From JACVRW01 sp963803245 (GTDB lineage Bacteria; Actinomycetota; Thermoleophilia; Solirubrobacterales; Thermoleophilaceae), in assembly GCA_963803245.1 (NCBI GenBank), contig CAWDLI010000015.1, positions 124,001 to 188,000 on the forward strand: 64,000 nt of DNA, read 5' to 3'. The notes beneath the pieces are model-generated. The model did no database searches. It was given only the letters and a program-made list of their open reading frames with translations, and was not told the origin of the DNA. Positions 26,515 to 35,691 of this stretch are shown here, in pieces. A program made the position numbers and the translations under genes. Position 1 is the stretch's first letter. The number at the start of each line of letters is the position of its first letter.

Positions 26515-27540
26515 TCAGACGTCGCTCGCGGAGGCCCAGAGGTTGACTGATCCCTCTTGGGCGTAGCGGTCGATGTCGGCGAGCTCCTCGGTGTCGAAGT
26601 CCAGGTGCTGGAGCGCCGCGAGGTTCTGCTCGAGCTGCGCGACACTGCTCGCGCCGATCAGCGCCGACGTCACGCGCTCGTCGCGCAGCGTCCAGGCCAG
26701 CGCCAGCTGCGCGAGACTCTGGCCGCGGCGGGCGGCGATCTCGTTGAGGGCGCGAACGCGCTCGAGGTTCTCGCCGGTCAGCATCTTGGGAGAGAACGTG
26801 TCGTCGCGTGCGGCGCGCGAGTCCTCCGGGATGCCGTGGAGGTATCTGTCGGTGAGCATCCCCTGGGCGAGCGGTGAGAACACTATGCCGCCGATGCCCT
26901 CGCGCTCGAGAACGTCGAGCAGGCCACCCTCGATCCAGCGATTGAGCATCGAGTAGGACGGCTGGTGGATGAGCAACGGGGTGCCGAGCTCGCGGAGGAT
27001 GCGCACTGCCTCCTCGGTGCGGCCCGCCGAATAGGAGGAGACACCGACGTAGAGCGCCTTGCCCTGGCGCACGGCGGTGTCGAGGGCGCCGAGCGTCTCC
27101 TCGAGCGGGGTGTCGGGGTCGGGCCGGTGGGAGTAGAAGATGTCGACGTAGTCGAGGCCCATTCGCAGGAGGCTCTGATCGAGGCTCGCCAGCAGGTACT
27201 TGCGGGAGCCCCGATCGCCGTACGGTCCCGGCCACATGTCCCAGCCCGCTTTGGTGGAGATGACCAGCTCGTCGCGGTAGGGGCTGAAGTCGTCGGCGAA
27301 GATTCGGCCGAAGTTCGTCTCGGCCGAGCCGTACGGTGGCCCGTAGTTGTTGGCGAGGTCGAAGTGCGTGATCCCGTGGTCGAATGCGCGGCGCAGAATC
27401 GCCCGACCGGTTTCAATCGGACGGTCGCCGCCGAAGTTCTGCCATAACCCGAGCGAGATGGCCGGGAGCATCAGGCCGCTGCGCCCGCAGCGGCGGTACG
27501 GCATCTCGTCATATCGATCGGCAGCCGCGGCGTAGGCCAT
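26515..27540 (-). CDS. Aldo/keto reductase, L-glyceraldehyde-3-phosphate reductase type (YghZ-like)
   Basis: A 341-residue NADPH-dependent aldo/keto reductase with the TIM-barrel signatures DLANNYGPPYGSAE (catalytic Tyr about 65), STKAG (catalytic Lys), YVDIFYSHRPDPDTP (catalytic His) and a C-terminal cofactor site IGASSVAQLEQN. The SHRPDPDTPLEETLGALD segment is typical of the AKR14 branch (YghZ/Gpr), which reduces L-glyceraldehyde 3-phosphate and detoxifies methylglyoxal. AGGGAGGT lies 6 nt before the ATG. Substrate assignment is by similarity. Confidence 0.88.
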   Translation of the reverse strand: MAYAAAADRYDEMPYRRCGRSGLMLPAISLGLWQNFGGDRPIETGRAILRRAFDHGITHFDLANNYGPPYGSAETNFGRIFADDFSPYRDELVISTKAGWDMWPGPYGDRGSRKYLLASLDQSLLRMGLDYVDIFYSHRPDPDTPLEETLGALDTAVRQGKALYVGVSSYSAGRTEEAVRILRELGTPLLIHQPSYSMLNRWIEGGLLDVLEREGIGGIVFSPLAQGMLTDRYLHGIPEDSRAARDDTFSPKMLTGENLERVRALNEIAARRGQSLAQLALAWTLRDERVTSALIGASSVAQLEQNLAALQHLDFDTEELADIDRYAQEGSVNLWASASDV

Positions 27541-27714
27541 CGGTAAACCTCCCTGGTGGCGTCGGGTCCAGGCAACGTATTGCGCTGCTGGGGGCGGACC
27601 GATCGGAGTCTCCTATCACCGGCGAGGTAGCGCCTCACGGGTCAAGACGAATGCTCGCGATAACGAATCCCGATTGCCGAGACGGCCGCCTGATGGGTCG
27701 ATGTCGGGGCAACG

Positions 27715-28515
27715 ATGCATGTCCGTCCCGCCATCCCGCTCGTCCTGCTCTGCACGCTCGGAGGAGCCTTCATGCTGGCCCAGCTCGTCTTCGCCGCTCC
27801 GCCGGCCGAGACCGCACCCGCGAGCGGGGTGGCAGCTCCGGCACCTGACGCCCCCGCTCCGGCCTTGCACCGACCGGTCCGGCCCAGCGCGGCAGCCTCA
27901 TCCCCTCGACCGGTGGCCCGCCACGTGGTCGCGGAGGTGCGCCGGAGCGTCGCGCTCAGCGAGCGGCCCGGCGGCCCTTCGACCCTGAGCCTCGGCCCGA
28001 CGACCGAGTTCGGCTCCCCGCGCGTCCTGAGCGTGGCGGCCCGGCGCGGCACCTGGCTCGGCGTGGTCACCACCGAGCGTCCCAACAACGCGCTCGCCTG
28101 GGTCCGGCGCGACAGCCACGCGCTGCGCCTGCGACGCACGCGCTGGTCGCTGCACGCCGACCTGTCGAGCCGCACCCTCACGCTTCGAGTGGGCGGCCGC
28201 CGAGTGCGCCGGCTGTCCGTGGCGGTCGGCGGGCCCGGATCGCCAACGCCGACCGGGCGCCTCGCAGTGACCGACAAGCTGAGCGGTCCGCGCTTCGGTC
28301 CCTACTACGGCTGCTGCATCCTCGCCCTCAGCGGCCACCAGACGAACACGCCGGCCGGCTGGCAGGGCGGCGACCGGCTGGCAATCCACGGCACCGACGC
28401 GCCGGCGACGATCGGCACTGCCGCCTCGGCCGGTTGCCTACGAGCGGCGGACGTCGAGCTCCAGATGCTCATCAGGAAGGTAGCCCTCGGCACCCCGGTG
28501 TTCGTCCAGCGCTAG
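27715..28515 (+). CDS. L,D-transpeptidase (YkuD family)
   Basis: A 266-residue exported enzyme with an N-terminal signal or anchor (about 5-28), an Ala/Pro-rich linker (about 28-70), an SH3-like region, and a YkuD domain with catalytic motif AIHGTDAP followed by SAGCLRAADVEL (catalytic cysteine about residue 241). Such enzymes form 3-3 peptidoglycan cross-links or attach proteins to the wall. It lies 174 bp from the divergent aldo/keto reductase. With the two SLT-type proteins nearby it makes this stretch rich in cell-wall enzymes. Confidence 0.88.
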   Translation: MHVRPAIPLVLLCTLGGAFMLAQLVFAAPPAETAPASGVAAPAPDAPAPALHRPVRPSAAASSPRPVARHVVAEVRRSVALSERPGGPSTLSLGPTTEFGSPRVLSVAARRGTWLGVVTTERPNNALAWVRRDSHALRLRRTRWSLHADLSSRTLTLRVGGRRVRRLSVAVGGPGSPTPTGRLAVTDKLSGPRFGPYYGCCILALSGHQTNTPAGWQGGDRLAIHGTDAPATIGTAASAGCLRAADVELQMLIRKVALGTPVFVQR

Positions 28516-28603
28516 CGGGCACCCTCGTAGTGCTGAGGGCCTCCTCTCGATCGAGGCGCTTGCCGGTTGACCCGCTCGCTCCCAGGAGTACCGTTCGAGG
28601 CCC

Positions 28604-29356
28604 ATGCCCAAGGGGGAAGACCTGTGGGGAAGCGGTGGGGACGCCACTCGCGCCGAGGTACGGGAGATCTTCGCCAGGAGGGCAACCGACGGCCCGCCGC
28701 CTGAGCCCGAGCGCCGGGAACCGCTCCCGGGTGTGCTGGGCCTGCCGCGGAGAGCGTGGCGCGGGCTTTCCCCGGGCTGGCGGCGGGTGGTGGTGGTGCT
28801 CGGCGTCCTGTCGCTGGCTGGCCTTGCCATCGCGATTCCGGCAGCGGTGCGCACCGGCTACGACGTGGCCGACGCCGCGCGGGAGGCGGACGCTCGTGCC
28901 GAGGCGGCGCGACGGCGCGAGCTGATCGAGGACCAGCGTCCGCGCAACGTGCCGGTGGGGGCTGCGGTGGTAAACGACGTGCAACGCCTGGGAGGACTCA
29001 CGAACCCGGCGGCAGCGGCGATCGTGGGCGCGCGGATGGAGGACGGGATCACGGCCGACGTCCAGAGCCGGATCCGCGCCGGCCTCCTGGAAGGTCCTGT
29101 ACGCGACACGGAGTGCCGACCGGTTCGCGACCGAGCGGCGCGCGAGGCGAGCTACAACTGCTTCACCCTCTCGCACCGGCGGGATTTCCCCGCGCAGGTG
29201 CTTCCTCCTTCCAAGGGTGAGCTGTCGGTGGGCTACCGCTTCTCGGGCCGTGCAGACCTGGCGGCGGCGCAGCTGTTCTGGTGCAAGGAGAACCCGCCGC
29301 CGCTGCATCCCACGTCGTTCGTGGTCAAGGTGCCGCTCTCGACGCGCTGCCGTTGA
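28604..29356 (+). CDS. Single-pass membrane protein, unknown
   Basis: A 250-residue protein I do not recognise. It has a hydrophilic, Pro-rich N-terminal part (about 1-60), one membrane helix (VVVVLGVLSLAGLAIAIPAA, about 62-81), an alanine/arginine-rich helix likely coiled coil (about 86-108), and a C-terminal globular part with three or four cysteines (DTECRPV, SYNCFTL, FWCKENP, TRC) consistent with extracytoplasmic disulfides. The bias in codon third positions supports a real gene. The neighbour genes are separately spaced on both sides, so no operon context helps. Confidence 0.6.
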   Translation: MPKGEDLWGSGGDATRAEVREIFARRATDGPPPEPERREPLPGVLGLPRRAWRGLSPGWRRVVVVLGVLSLAGLAIAIPAAVRTGYDVADAAREADARAEAARRRELIEDQRPRNVPVGAAVVNDVQRLGGLTNPAAAAIVGARMEDGITADVQSRIRAGLLEGPVRDTECRPVRDRAAREASYNCFTLSHRRDFPAQVLPPSKGELSVGYRFSGRADLAAAQLFWCKENPPPLHPTSFVVKVPLSTRCR

Positions 29357-29492
29357 GGAAGTCGCTCACCGCCACCGCGGCCGCCAAGCGGAAGGGGCGA
29401 GGCTCCCCACCGGACAGCGAACCCGTTTGACGCAGTCCTGGCTGGACGAGATAGTTGATCAGCCAACCGCTCCTGCCCGCCGAAAGGAACTC

Positions 29493-30217
29493 GTGGCACC
29501 CTCCCGCCGCCTTGCACTTCGCTCCTGTCGCTGACCTCGGCGCTCGCGGCCACGGGCTGCGCAGTTGGCTTCCCGCAAGCTCCCACCGATGTCTGGGACG
29601 GGTCGACGACGGCGACTTTGAACGCCGCGGTCGCCTCGACCGGCGGCGGGCAGGTCTCGTACTGGTTCGATCACGGCGACTCGGCCGGCTACGGGATGCA
29701 GACCCCCCATCGGACAATCGAACTCGAGCCGGAGGCGGTCCAACACGTGTCCGAGCAGATCGGAGGTCTCGTCTACGACACCCCTCGTCACTGGCGGATC
29801 TGCACGCAGGACACGCCCTCGCGAACCGTCTGCAGCAGAGATCAGAGCTTTGAGGTCGGAGCGGTGGATTGCGCCGAGACGATCACGCGCAACACCTGGG
29901 TCGGCCACGATGTGGCGGCCCACTGCAAGATCTTCATCGGAGCCGACAACATCACGCTGAACCTGAACGAGCACATCGTCGGCACGATCGAGAACCCCGG
30001 GTTCGACAACGTGACGATCGAGAACGGCGCCACCAAGGGAATCTTCCTCACCGACGCCGCCGACAACGTGGTCCGAGACGTGGTCCTCGGCACGCCCGGC
30101 AACACGGACGGCCACGGAATCAACGCCGTTGCCGGGGTGAGAGACCATGGCGGCAACACGGCGATCGGGAACGGCAACCCGGTGCAGTGCGTAAACGTGT
30201 TCTGCTCTCGGCCGTAG
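29493..30217 (+). CDS. Lipoprotein with right-handed beta-helix-like region, frameshifted
   Basis: The product is readable as a lipoprotein: GTG 29493 with AAAGGA upstream opens VAPSRRLALRS. One missing base near 29520 moves the frame to LLSLTSALAATGCAVG, whose cysteine is a lipobox. An Ig/FN3-like stretch follows (TTATLNAAVASTGGGQVSYWF). The C-terminal half (ITLNLNEHIVGTIE, NVTIENGATKGIFL, DAADNVVRDVVL) looks like the first coils of a parallel beta-helix as in right-handed pectate-lyase-like proteins, but the chain stops after about three coils. Corrected length is 241 residues. The short helix suggests a truncated protein. No catalytic residues can be assigned. Confidence 0.55.
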
Positions 30218-30232
30218 GCGTAGCGATCGCCG

Positions 30233-30238
30233 GATAAT
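30233..30238 (+). promoter_or_regulatory. -10 box of the Nudix gene
   Basis: GATAAT ends six bases before the GTG at 30245, leaving no room for a leader or ribosome binding site. This is one of the clearest leaderless arrangements in the window. No good -35 hexamer is seen at 17-18 bp. Confidence 0.5.
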
Positions 30239-30244
30239 GGTGCG

Positions 30245-30973
30245 GTGATCCTCTTCGACGGGGCGCTGCGAACCAGGCTCGCTGCGAACCTGCGCGCCCA
30301 CGAGCGCCAGGTGTCGCCACTCGACGGACGGAGACACGCGGCGGTGGCGATCGCGCTGCTCGACAGCGACGCCGAGCGCGACGACGGCGACCCCCTGCAC
30401 GACATCGACATGTCGGGGGTCCCACACGATCCGCGGGGAGAGGGCGGGCCTCCTCTCGATGGCCGGATGGTCGGTGTGGCCGGCGGTGCGGCCTTTCTCC
30501 TGTGCCGCCGCCCTTCGACGATGCGCAGGCACGCCGGCCAGTGGGCGCTTCCCGGAGGCAGGATCGATGCCGGGGAAACGCCGCTCGACGCCGCGCTGCG
30601 CGAGCTCGAGGAGGAGCTCGGAGTACGCCTGAATGCGGAGAGCGTCATCGGCTGGCTCGACGACTACGTGACGCGCTCCGGCTTCGTCATCACGCCGGTC
30701 GTGCTCTGGTGCGGTGCGGACCCCGCGCTCAAACCGGACCCCGATGAGGTCCTCGCCGTCTACCGCATCGGCCTGCACGCACTGCTGAGCGGCGAGCCGC
30801 GTTTCGTCCCTATTCCGGAAAGCGAGCGGCCCGTTCTGCAGCTGCCGCTGGGCAACGATCTCATCCACGCGCCAACAGGGGCGATCCTCTACCAGTTCAG
30901 GGAGGTAGCTCTAAACGGGCAGAGCGGCATGCGGATCGATCACCTGGAGGAGCCCGTCTTCGCCTGGCGATGA
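30245..30973 (+). CDS. Nudix hydrolase, CoA pyrophosphatase-like
   Basis: A 242-residue Nudix hydrolase. The Nudix box is seen as GGRIDAGETPLDAALREL continuing with EEELGV (about 100-122), with the metal-binding REx2EE residues in place. It is preceded by LLCRRPSTMRRHAGQWALPGG, close to the extra signature of CoA diphosphatases of the NudL/NUDT7 type (LLxRRsxxLRxHxGQxAxPGG). It likely hydrolyses CoA or acyl-CoA to 4'-phosphopantetheine and 3',5'-ADP, but the residue pattern only partly matches. It is probably monocistronic from the adjacent -10 box. Confidence 0.8.
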   Translation: MILFDGALRTRLAANLRAHERQVSPLDGRRHAAVAIALLDSDAERDDGDPLHDIDMSGVPHDPRGEGGPPLDGRMVGVAGGAAFLLCRRPSTMRRHAGQWALPGGRIDAGETPLDAALRELEEELGVRLNAESVIGWLDDYVTRSGFVITPVVLWCGADPALKPDPDEVLAVYRIGLHALLSGEPRFVPIPESERPVLQLPLGNDLIHAPTGAILYQFREVALNGQSGMRIDHLEEPVFAWR

Positions 30974-30998
30974 GCCCTCCCCCATGCCCGGCTCGCGG

Positions 30999-31361
30999 CT
31001 AGAGCTGAGGCGGCGGCGAAAACTCCATCAGCTCGACAAGGTTTCCAGCGGGATCGCGCGCGAATGACCGCGGCGAGCCCCAGTACTCCTCGTGATCGTC
31101 CACCTGGTGGCCGGCATTGCGGAGGCGCGATTGAGCGGCCTCGTAGTCGTCGCCCAGTGAGACCGCCGCGTGTCCCGCGTTCATGTGCGAGGTCTCCGGG
31201 AGCCGAACCAGATGGAAGTGGTCGCCATCGCGCTCGAGCCAGGTGACGAAGTCGGCGAGCTTCGCCGGCGCCGGCACGCGGCGGAACCCGAGCAGCTCGT
31301 AGAACTCGACGCAGGCGTCCAGCTGGTCCGGCTTCACCTCGAAAGACACGTGCTGGATCAC
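30999..31361 (-). CDS. VOC (glyoxalase-like) family protein
   Basis: A 120-residue single vicinal-oxygen-chelate module. It opens HVSFEVKPDQLDACVEFYELLGFRRV and ends RSFARDPAGNLVELMEF, whose glutamate is a usual metal ligand; an early histidine (QHVSF) and HFHLVRL provide others. VOC members include glyoxalase I, dioxygenases and resistance proteins, so the reaction is unknown. The GTG at 31361 is the first start before the conserved IQHVSFEV strand. It follows the methyltransferase gene by 49 bp and may be co-transcribed. Confidence 0.8.
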   Translation of the reverse strand: MIQHVSFEVKPDQLDACVEFYELLGFRRVPAPAKLADFVTWLERDGDHFHLVRLPETSHMNAGHAAVSLGDDYEAAQSRLRNAGHQVDDHEEYWGSPRSFARDPAGNLVELMEFSPPPQL

Positions 31362-31410
31362 TCGGCCGGCAAGTTCAGCAGGTGGCGCGGCGCGGCGCCG
31401 ACAAGTCGCT

Positions 31411-32250
31411 TCAGCCCTGGTCCGGCTTGCGGCCTGAGGCGAGCTTGCCGGAGACGGGAAGCTCGAGGACGCCGTCGCGTTCGTTCTCGCGGACGAGCCG
31501 ATCGAAAGAGTCGCGAATGCGCCGCCGGGTCTCGTCGGGCTGTCGCTCGATGAGCGCGGAGGTCCGGACGGTCCCGCCGAGCAATCCCTCCCAGAGCTCG
31601 TCGGCGTTCCCGACACGATGGGTGAAGGCGATGGTCGTGACCGCCCTGTGCTCCAGGCCGTGGTCACGCAAGAGCGCGTCGAACTCCTCGTCGACCGAGA
31701 ACCGGAAGAAGTCGGGGCCGGTCGGCAGATCCTCGGGAACCGCTGCGCCGGCCTCCGCGATCGCATCGAGGAACACGCCGAGGAAGCGTGCATGCGCAGG
31801 CACGTCCCAGGCCGTCAGCGCGAGCCGGCCGCCCGGACGCAGCATGGACACGAACCCGGCCATGGCCTCCTCGGGGCGTCCGAGGTGCAGGATCAGGAAA
31901 TTGCCCACGACAGCGTCGAAGGAGCCGGCTTCGAACGGAAGCTCGTTTACGTCCGCCTGGCGGAAGTCCAGCCCCGGATGCAGCCGGCCGGCGAGGGCGA
32001 CCATCGCGCCCGCGACGTCCACTCCGACCACGGATGCGCCTCGCCCGGCCGCTTCCGCCGCCACGTACCCGGGGCCGGTGGCGAGATCGAGCACCCGCGT
32101 CCCCGGCCCTACGGCGGCGGCATCGAGGAGCGGCTCCACGAACCTGCCCGTAATGCCGGCGAAGAAGCGGTCATAGCCGGCCGCCTTGGCTTCCCAACCG
32201 CTTGCCTCGAAGGCATTGAAGGCATCGGGATCGATCGCGGGTTGCCCCAC
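31411..32250 (-). CDS. Class I SAM-dependent methyltransferase
   Basis: A 279-residue methyltransferase with motif I VLDLATGPGYVAAEAA (about 53), acidic motif II end VGVDVA, the D in RQADVNELPF, and motif IV VVGNFLILHLGRP. An ubiE/COQ5-like layout with a C-terminal helical substrate cap suggests a small-molecule substrate, which is not identifiable. The GTG start has TACCGT six bases upstream, another leaderless arrangement, and follows the ABC exporter genes by 24 bp in the same direction. Confidence 0.82.
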   Translation of the reverse strand: MGQPAIDPDAFNAFEASGWEAKAAGYDRFFAGITGRFVEPLLDAAAVGPGTRVLDLATGPGYVAAEAAGRGASVVGVDVAGAMVALAGRLHPGLDFRQADVNELPFEAGSFDAVVGNFLILHLGRPEEAMAGFVSMLRPGGRLALTAWDVPAHARFLGVFLDAIAEAGAAVPEDLPTGPDFFRFSVDEEFDALLRDHGLEHRAVTTIAFTHRVGNADELWEGLLGGTVRTSALIERQPDETRRRIRDSFDRLVRENERDGVLELPVSGKLASGRKPDQG

Positions 32251-32274
32251 AGCCGCACGGTACTCCCCCCGCGG

Positions 32275-33126
32275 CTACAGGTCGCGCCGGGCAAACCCGA
32301 AGCGGGCCAGCGCGCCCACCACGGCCAGGTACGCGACCGCCCATGGCCACAGGAGCGCGCCGCCCTCCTGGGCGCCGCCGAACGGCCCCAGCTCCACCAC
32401 GAAGCCGGTGATCCCGCTGGTCTCGCTCGTCAGGCCGTGGAGCCCGGCCTGGTACAGCGCCTCGAAGGGCAGGGCCCAGGACGTGATCTCCGCCACCGTC
32501 TTCAGCGTGTCCGCCTCCAGCGCCTCGCCGATCTGCCCCAGCAGGCCGGCGGCCAGGCCGGCGCCGAAGAGCATGAAGATGGCGATCCCGTTCGCCGTCG
32601 CCGACAGCCACACCGAGCCGAGGAGCGACAGGCCGGCGATGACCACGACGCCCGCCGCCAGTCCGAGCGCCGGCCCGAGCACCTCGTCGGGCCACCAATC
32701 ACCGGTCGCCCCGGTGATCAGGACGGCGGCCCCGTACATGGCGAGCACGTAGCCCACGCAGACAGCGGCGGCGGCCACGAAGCGCCCTGCGAGCACCGTC
32801 GTCCGCCCGACGGGCCGAACCACCAACGGCTGAAGCAGGCCCCGGTCCGCGTCGCCGCGAACGCCGTTGAGGGTCAGGAAGGCCGCCAGCACGGCGCCGA
32901 GGAACAGGGTGGTGAACATCGCGAGCCCGAGGAGGGTCGAGCCCACCAGCACCTGCTCGTCGAAGGCAGCCTGCCCGGTGAGCAGCTGGGCCTCGTCGAA
33001 CGCGGAGGCCGTGCCCAGCCAGTAGAGGCCGAGGAACAGGACCGACAGCACGAGCACCACCACGAAAACGCGTCGCCTGACGCACTCACGCAGCGTGTAC
33101 CCGGCGATGATCATCGTGCCGGTCAC
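32275..33126 (-). CDS. ABC-2 type transporter permease
   Basis: A 283-residue membrane protein with about six hydrophobic segments. The first follows YTLRECVRRRVF, an N-terminal signature common in NosY/ABC-2 permeases, and there is a typical long extracytoplasmic loop (ASAFDEAQLLTGQAAFDEQ). Its ATG lies inside the stop of the ATPase gene (ATGA overlap), so the two form one exporter. The substrate is unknown. Confidence 0.85.
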   Translation of the reverse strand: MTGTMIIAGYTLRECVRRRVFVVVLVLSVLFLGLYWLGTASAFDEAQLLTGQAAFDEQVLVGSTLLGLAMFTTLFLGAVLAAFLTLNGVRGDADRGLLQPLVVRPVGRTTVLAGRFVAAAAVCVGYVLAMYGAAVLITGATGDWWPDEVLGPALGLAAGVVVIAGLSLLGSVWLSATANGIAIFMLFGAGLAAGLLGQIGEALEADTLKTVAEITSWALPFEALYQAGLHGLTSETSGITGFVVELGPFGGAQEGGALLWPWAVAYLAVVGALARFGFARRDL

Positions 33127-33980
33127 GCGTGCCGCTCGAGCTCGGGTGGAGACCCGAGCACCTCCAGGTAGGCGTCCTCGAGCGTCGACTCCATCAGGCG
33201 CACGCCGTACACCGAGGCTCCGGAGCCCACCAGGCCGGCCACGATCGCCGGCACCTCTTCGCGGGTGGCATCCGGGTAGGACTGCAGGCCACTCGCCGTC
33301 TCGATCTCCAGGCCGCGGGCCCGGGTGAGATCGCTCGGCGCGCCCTCGGCCACGACCAGCCCCGCGCTCAGGATGGCCACCCGGTCGCAGACCAGCTCGA
33401 CCTCGCTCAGCAGGTGAGAGTTCAGCAGCACCGCGACCCCGCGGCTGCGCAGCTCCCGGAGAAGGTCGCGCACCACGCGGCGCCCCATCGGGTCAAGCGC
33501 GCTCGTGGGCTCGTCGAGCAGCAACAGCCGCGGCGCTCCCACCAGCGCCTGCGCAATGCCCAGGCGCTGCTGCATCCCCTTCGACATCGCCCCCACGCGA
33601 ACGTCGGCCGCCTCCTCGAGACCCACCAGGCTCAGCAGCTCCATCCGCTCCTTCGCCCCGCCCGGCGACCCGCCCAAACGCTGATGCAGGCCCACCAGCT
33701 CGTCGGCGCTCAGCCAGTCGGGGAAGCGAAACAGCTCGGCGAGATAGCCGATCCCCGCCCGGGCCTCCGCGGACCCGGCCGGCGCCCCGTTGACCTCGGC
33801 GCTTCCGGCCCCGGCCCGGACAAGGCCGCAGGCAATCTTCGTGAGGGTCGATTTGCCGGCGCCGTTCGGGCCGAGCAGCCCGATCAGCTCCCCGGGCTCG
33901 ACCCGCAGGTCGACCCCGCCGAGCGCGAGCTTGTCGCCGTAGCGCTTCTCCAGTCCTTGGCAGGCGAAGGCGGACGGCAC
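33123..33980 (-). CDS. ABC transporter ATP-binding protein
   Basis: A 285-residue ATPase with Walker A GPNGAGKSTL (about 37), a signature motif reading MSKGMQQRLG (the LSGGQ position is SKGMQ, common for ABC-2/NosF-type exporters), Walker B LLLLDEPTSALDP and switch His in NSHLLSEVE. The last 70 residues form the C-terminal extension found in drug and copper-linked exporters. The GTG start has TACACT six bases upstream, predicting leaderless transcription. It pairs with the permease immediately downstream. Confidence 0.9.
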   Translation of the reverse strand: MPSAFACQGLEKRYGDKLALGGVDLRVEPGELIGLLGPNGAGKSTLTKIACGLVRAGAGSAEVNGAPAGSAEARAGIGYLAELFRFPDWLSADELVGLHQRLGGSPGGAKERMELLSLVGLEEAADVRVGAMSKGMQQRLGIAQALVGAPRLLLLDEPTSALDPMGRRVVRDLLRELRSRGVAVLLNSHLLSEVELVCDRVAILSAGLVVAEGAPSDLTRARGLEIETASGLQSYPDATREEVPAIVAGLVGSGASVYGVRLMESTLEDAYLEVLGSPPELERHA

Positions 33981-34023
33981 GCCCGCAGTGTAGGAAGCTG
34001 CCGCGGGTCGGGGTCCACCCCGG

Positions 34024-34617
34024 TCAGCCGGCGCCCAGGGGCTTCTCGTAGACGGTGACGTCGCACGAGGTGGCGAGCAGCGGCGCCAGGTCCGGATGGG
34101 CGTCGTGGATCGTGACGGTACGCGTGAGCCGGTAGCCGAGCCTGCCGTACCACCCCTTCAGGAACTCCTTGGTCTCGTGGCGCCAGTCGCGCGGGACGAG
34201 CAGCTCGAGCTGCATCGTTCGCATTCCGCGCTCGCGGCTGTGGCGCTCGGCGAACTCGATGAGCGCGCGGCCGATGCCGCTGCCGCGCTCATCGGGAGCC
34301 GCGACCAGCATCCCGAACTCGCTCGTGTCGCCGGCCACGTCGTGGATGCGGACCATCCCGGCGATCCGGCCGTCCCTGGTGGCGACCGCGATCTCCCCAC
34401 GCTCGATCAGCTCGGCGAGCTCGGACCCCGTCGTCCGTGTGACCCCGTCCTGCCAGAGGCCGCTCTCGGCGGTCATGTACACGTCGTTGATGAGGCGGGT
34501 CAGCTGATCCACCAGCCGGGGATCGCGGCTGTCCGCCGCGCCCAGCAGCCCAACGGTTATCTCGGCGCCCGGGGCTATCCCGCCGGCCCGCGCTTGATCA
34601 GGCCGGTCCGCTCGCAC
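34024..34617 (-). CDS. GNAT family N-acetyltransferase
   Basis: A GCN5-related acetyltransferase. The acetyl-CoA loop is visible as AAPDERGSGIGRALIEFAERH (GSGIGRA, the Q/RxxGxG/A motif), followed by LELLVPR and a final strand YGRLGYRLTRTVTIHD. The start is uncertain: the GTG at 34617 would overlap the upstream MBL gene by 43 bp, and no ATG is available before the first conserved strand (EITVGLLGAADS). The true N-terminus may therefore be shorter or use a rare start. The substrate is unknown. Confidence 0.72.
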   Translation of the reverse strand: MRADRPDQARAGGIAPGAEITVGLLGAADSRDPRLVDQLTRLINDVYMTAESGLWQDGVTRTTGSELAELIERGEIAVATRDGRIAGMVRIHDVAGDTSEFGMLVAAPDERGSGIGRALIEFAERHSRERGMRTMQLELLVPRDWRHETKEFLKGWYGRLGYRLTRTVTIHDAHPDLAPLLATSCDVTVYEKPLGAG

Positions 34618-35633
34618 CCGCTCTTGCCGAGCGCCAGGCTGTAGAGGTCGCCATCCCGGGCGAGCCACAGCGGGCCTGTGAACCGCTCCGCCGCGTCGCC
34701 CAGGAACGGGCCCTCGAGGGCCTTCATGGGCAGGGGCGGCACGATGTGCGTGAGGACCAGGGCGCCGACCCCGGCCTCGCGCGCCGCGTCGGCAGCCTCC
34801 TGCGGGCTGGCGTGGTAGTCGGGGAGGTCCGAGAAGATCTTGGCCCGGCCCGTGAGCCCCACCTTGCGTGCCGCGTCCTCGGCGAGCTTGAGCAGCTCGC
34901 GTGACAGCGCGTCGTGGATCAGCAGGTCCGCGCCCTTGGCCGCCCGGACCAGCACCGGGGTGAGGGAGGTGTCGCCGCTGATCACCAGGCTGCGGCCCTT
35001 GTAGTCGAAGCGGAAGCCGACGGCCGGCTCGGCCGGGGCGTGGTCGACCGTGAACGCGGTGATCGTGAGGTCGTCGTCCTGCAGGACCACGCGTGAGTCG
35101 CCGCCCTCGGGCGTGGCGAACGGCTCGGCCGTCATGCCGGCACCGGCGGCCGGGAGGATGGCCTCGCCGTGGTGGGCCGTGCGGTACCCGGAGTCCATCG
35201 CGTAGGCCTCGTTGTAGCCGGCCACCACCCGCTCGACGCCGGGAGGTCCGAGGACGCGCATCGGCGCCGCCGCCCGTGCGGCCGCCCAGCGCTGGATGGC
35301 AAGGCTGCCCAGCCCGCCGATGTGGTCCGAGTGGAAGTGGGTCAGCAGCACGGCCTCGATGTGCTGGGGCCCGATCCGCATCCGGTTGAACGTCTCGGAG
35401 GCCCCCTCGCCGGCGTCGACGACGAACATGCGCTTTCCGGCGATGACCGCGACGCAGGGATTGCCGCGCCGGGGATCCGGAAGCGGCGACCCGGCCCCGA
35501 CGATCGCGGCGTGGAGCCCGTCCGGCAGCGCCGCCCCCTCGTCTGCCGTCATCCGGCCCGGGAGGCTCCGCTTGACGGCGGCTAGGGCGATCCGGCCTGG
35601 TAGGGCTTTCAGAGGTGGCATCCGGCGGACCAT
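34575..35633 (-). CDS. MBL-fold metallo-hydrolase (RNase Z / arylsulfatase-like)
   Basis: A 352-residue metallo-beta-lactamase-fold protein with the zinc motif THFHSDHIGG, an upstream VVDAGEGASETFNR strand, the SGDTSLTP aspartate, and a late LTHIVPP histidine. The order and spacing resemble the RNase Z/AtsA branch. The N-terminal region (LPGRIALAAVKRSLPG) is only weakly hydrophobic, so export is uncertain. ATG 35633 has GGAGG very close (weak spacing), and ATG 35621 is the alternative. It is 58 bp from the divergent GH3 gene. Confidence 0.78.
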   Translation of the reverse strand: MVRRMPPLKALPGRIALAAVKRSLPGRMTADEGAALPDGLHAAIVGAGSPLPDPRRGNPCVAVIAGKRMFVVDAGEGASETFNRMRIGPQHIEAVLLTHFHSDHIGGLGSLAIQRWAAARAAAPMRVLGPPGVERVVAGYNEAYAMDSGYRTAHHGEAILPAAGAGMTAEPFATPEGGDSRVVLQDDDLTITAFTVDHAPAEPAVGFRFDYKGRSLVISGDTSLTPVLVRAAKGADLLIHDALSRELLKLAEDAARKVGLTGRAKIFSDLPDYHASPQEAADAAREAGVGALVLTHIVPPLPMKALEGPFLGDAAERFTGPLWLARDGDLYSLALGKSGCERTGLIKRGPAG

Positions 35634-35691
35634 ATTCCTCCGGTCGCGACGGCCAGCGTTAGCCCTGGTCGCGCACGGGTACGGAGAAGAC

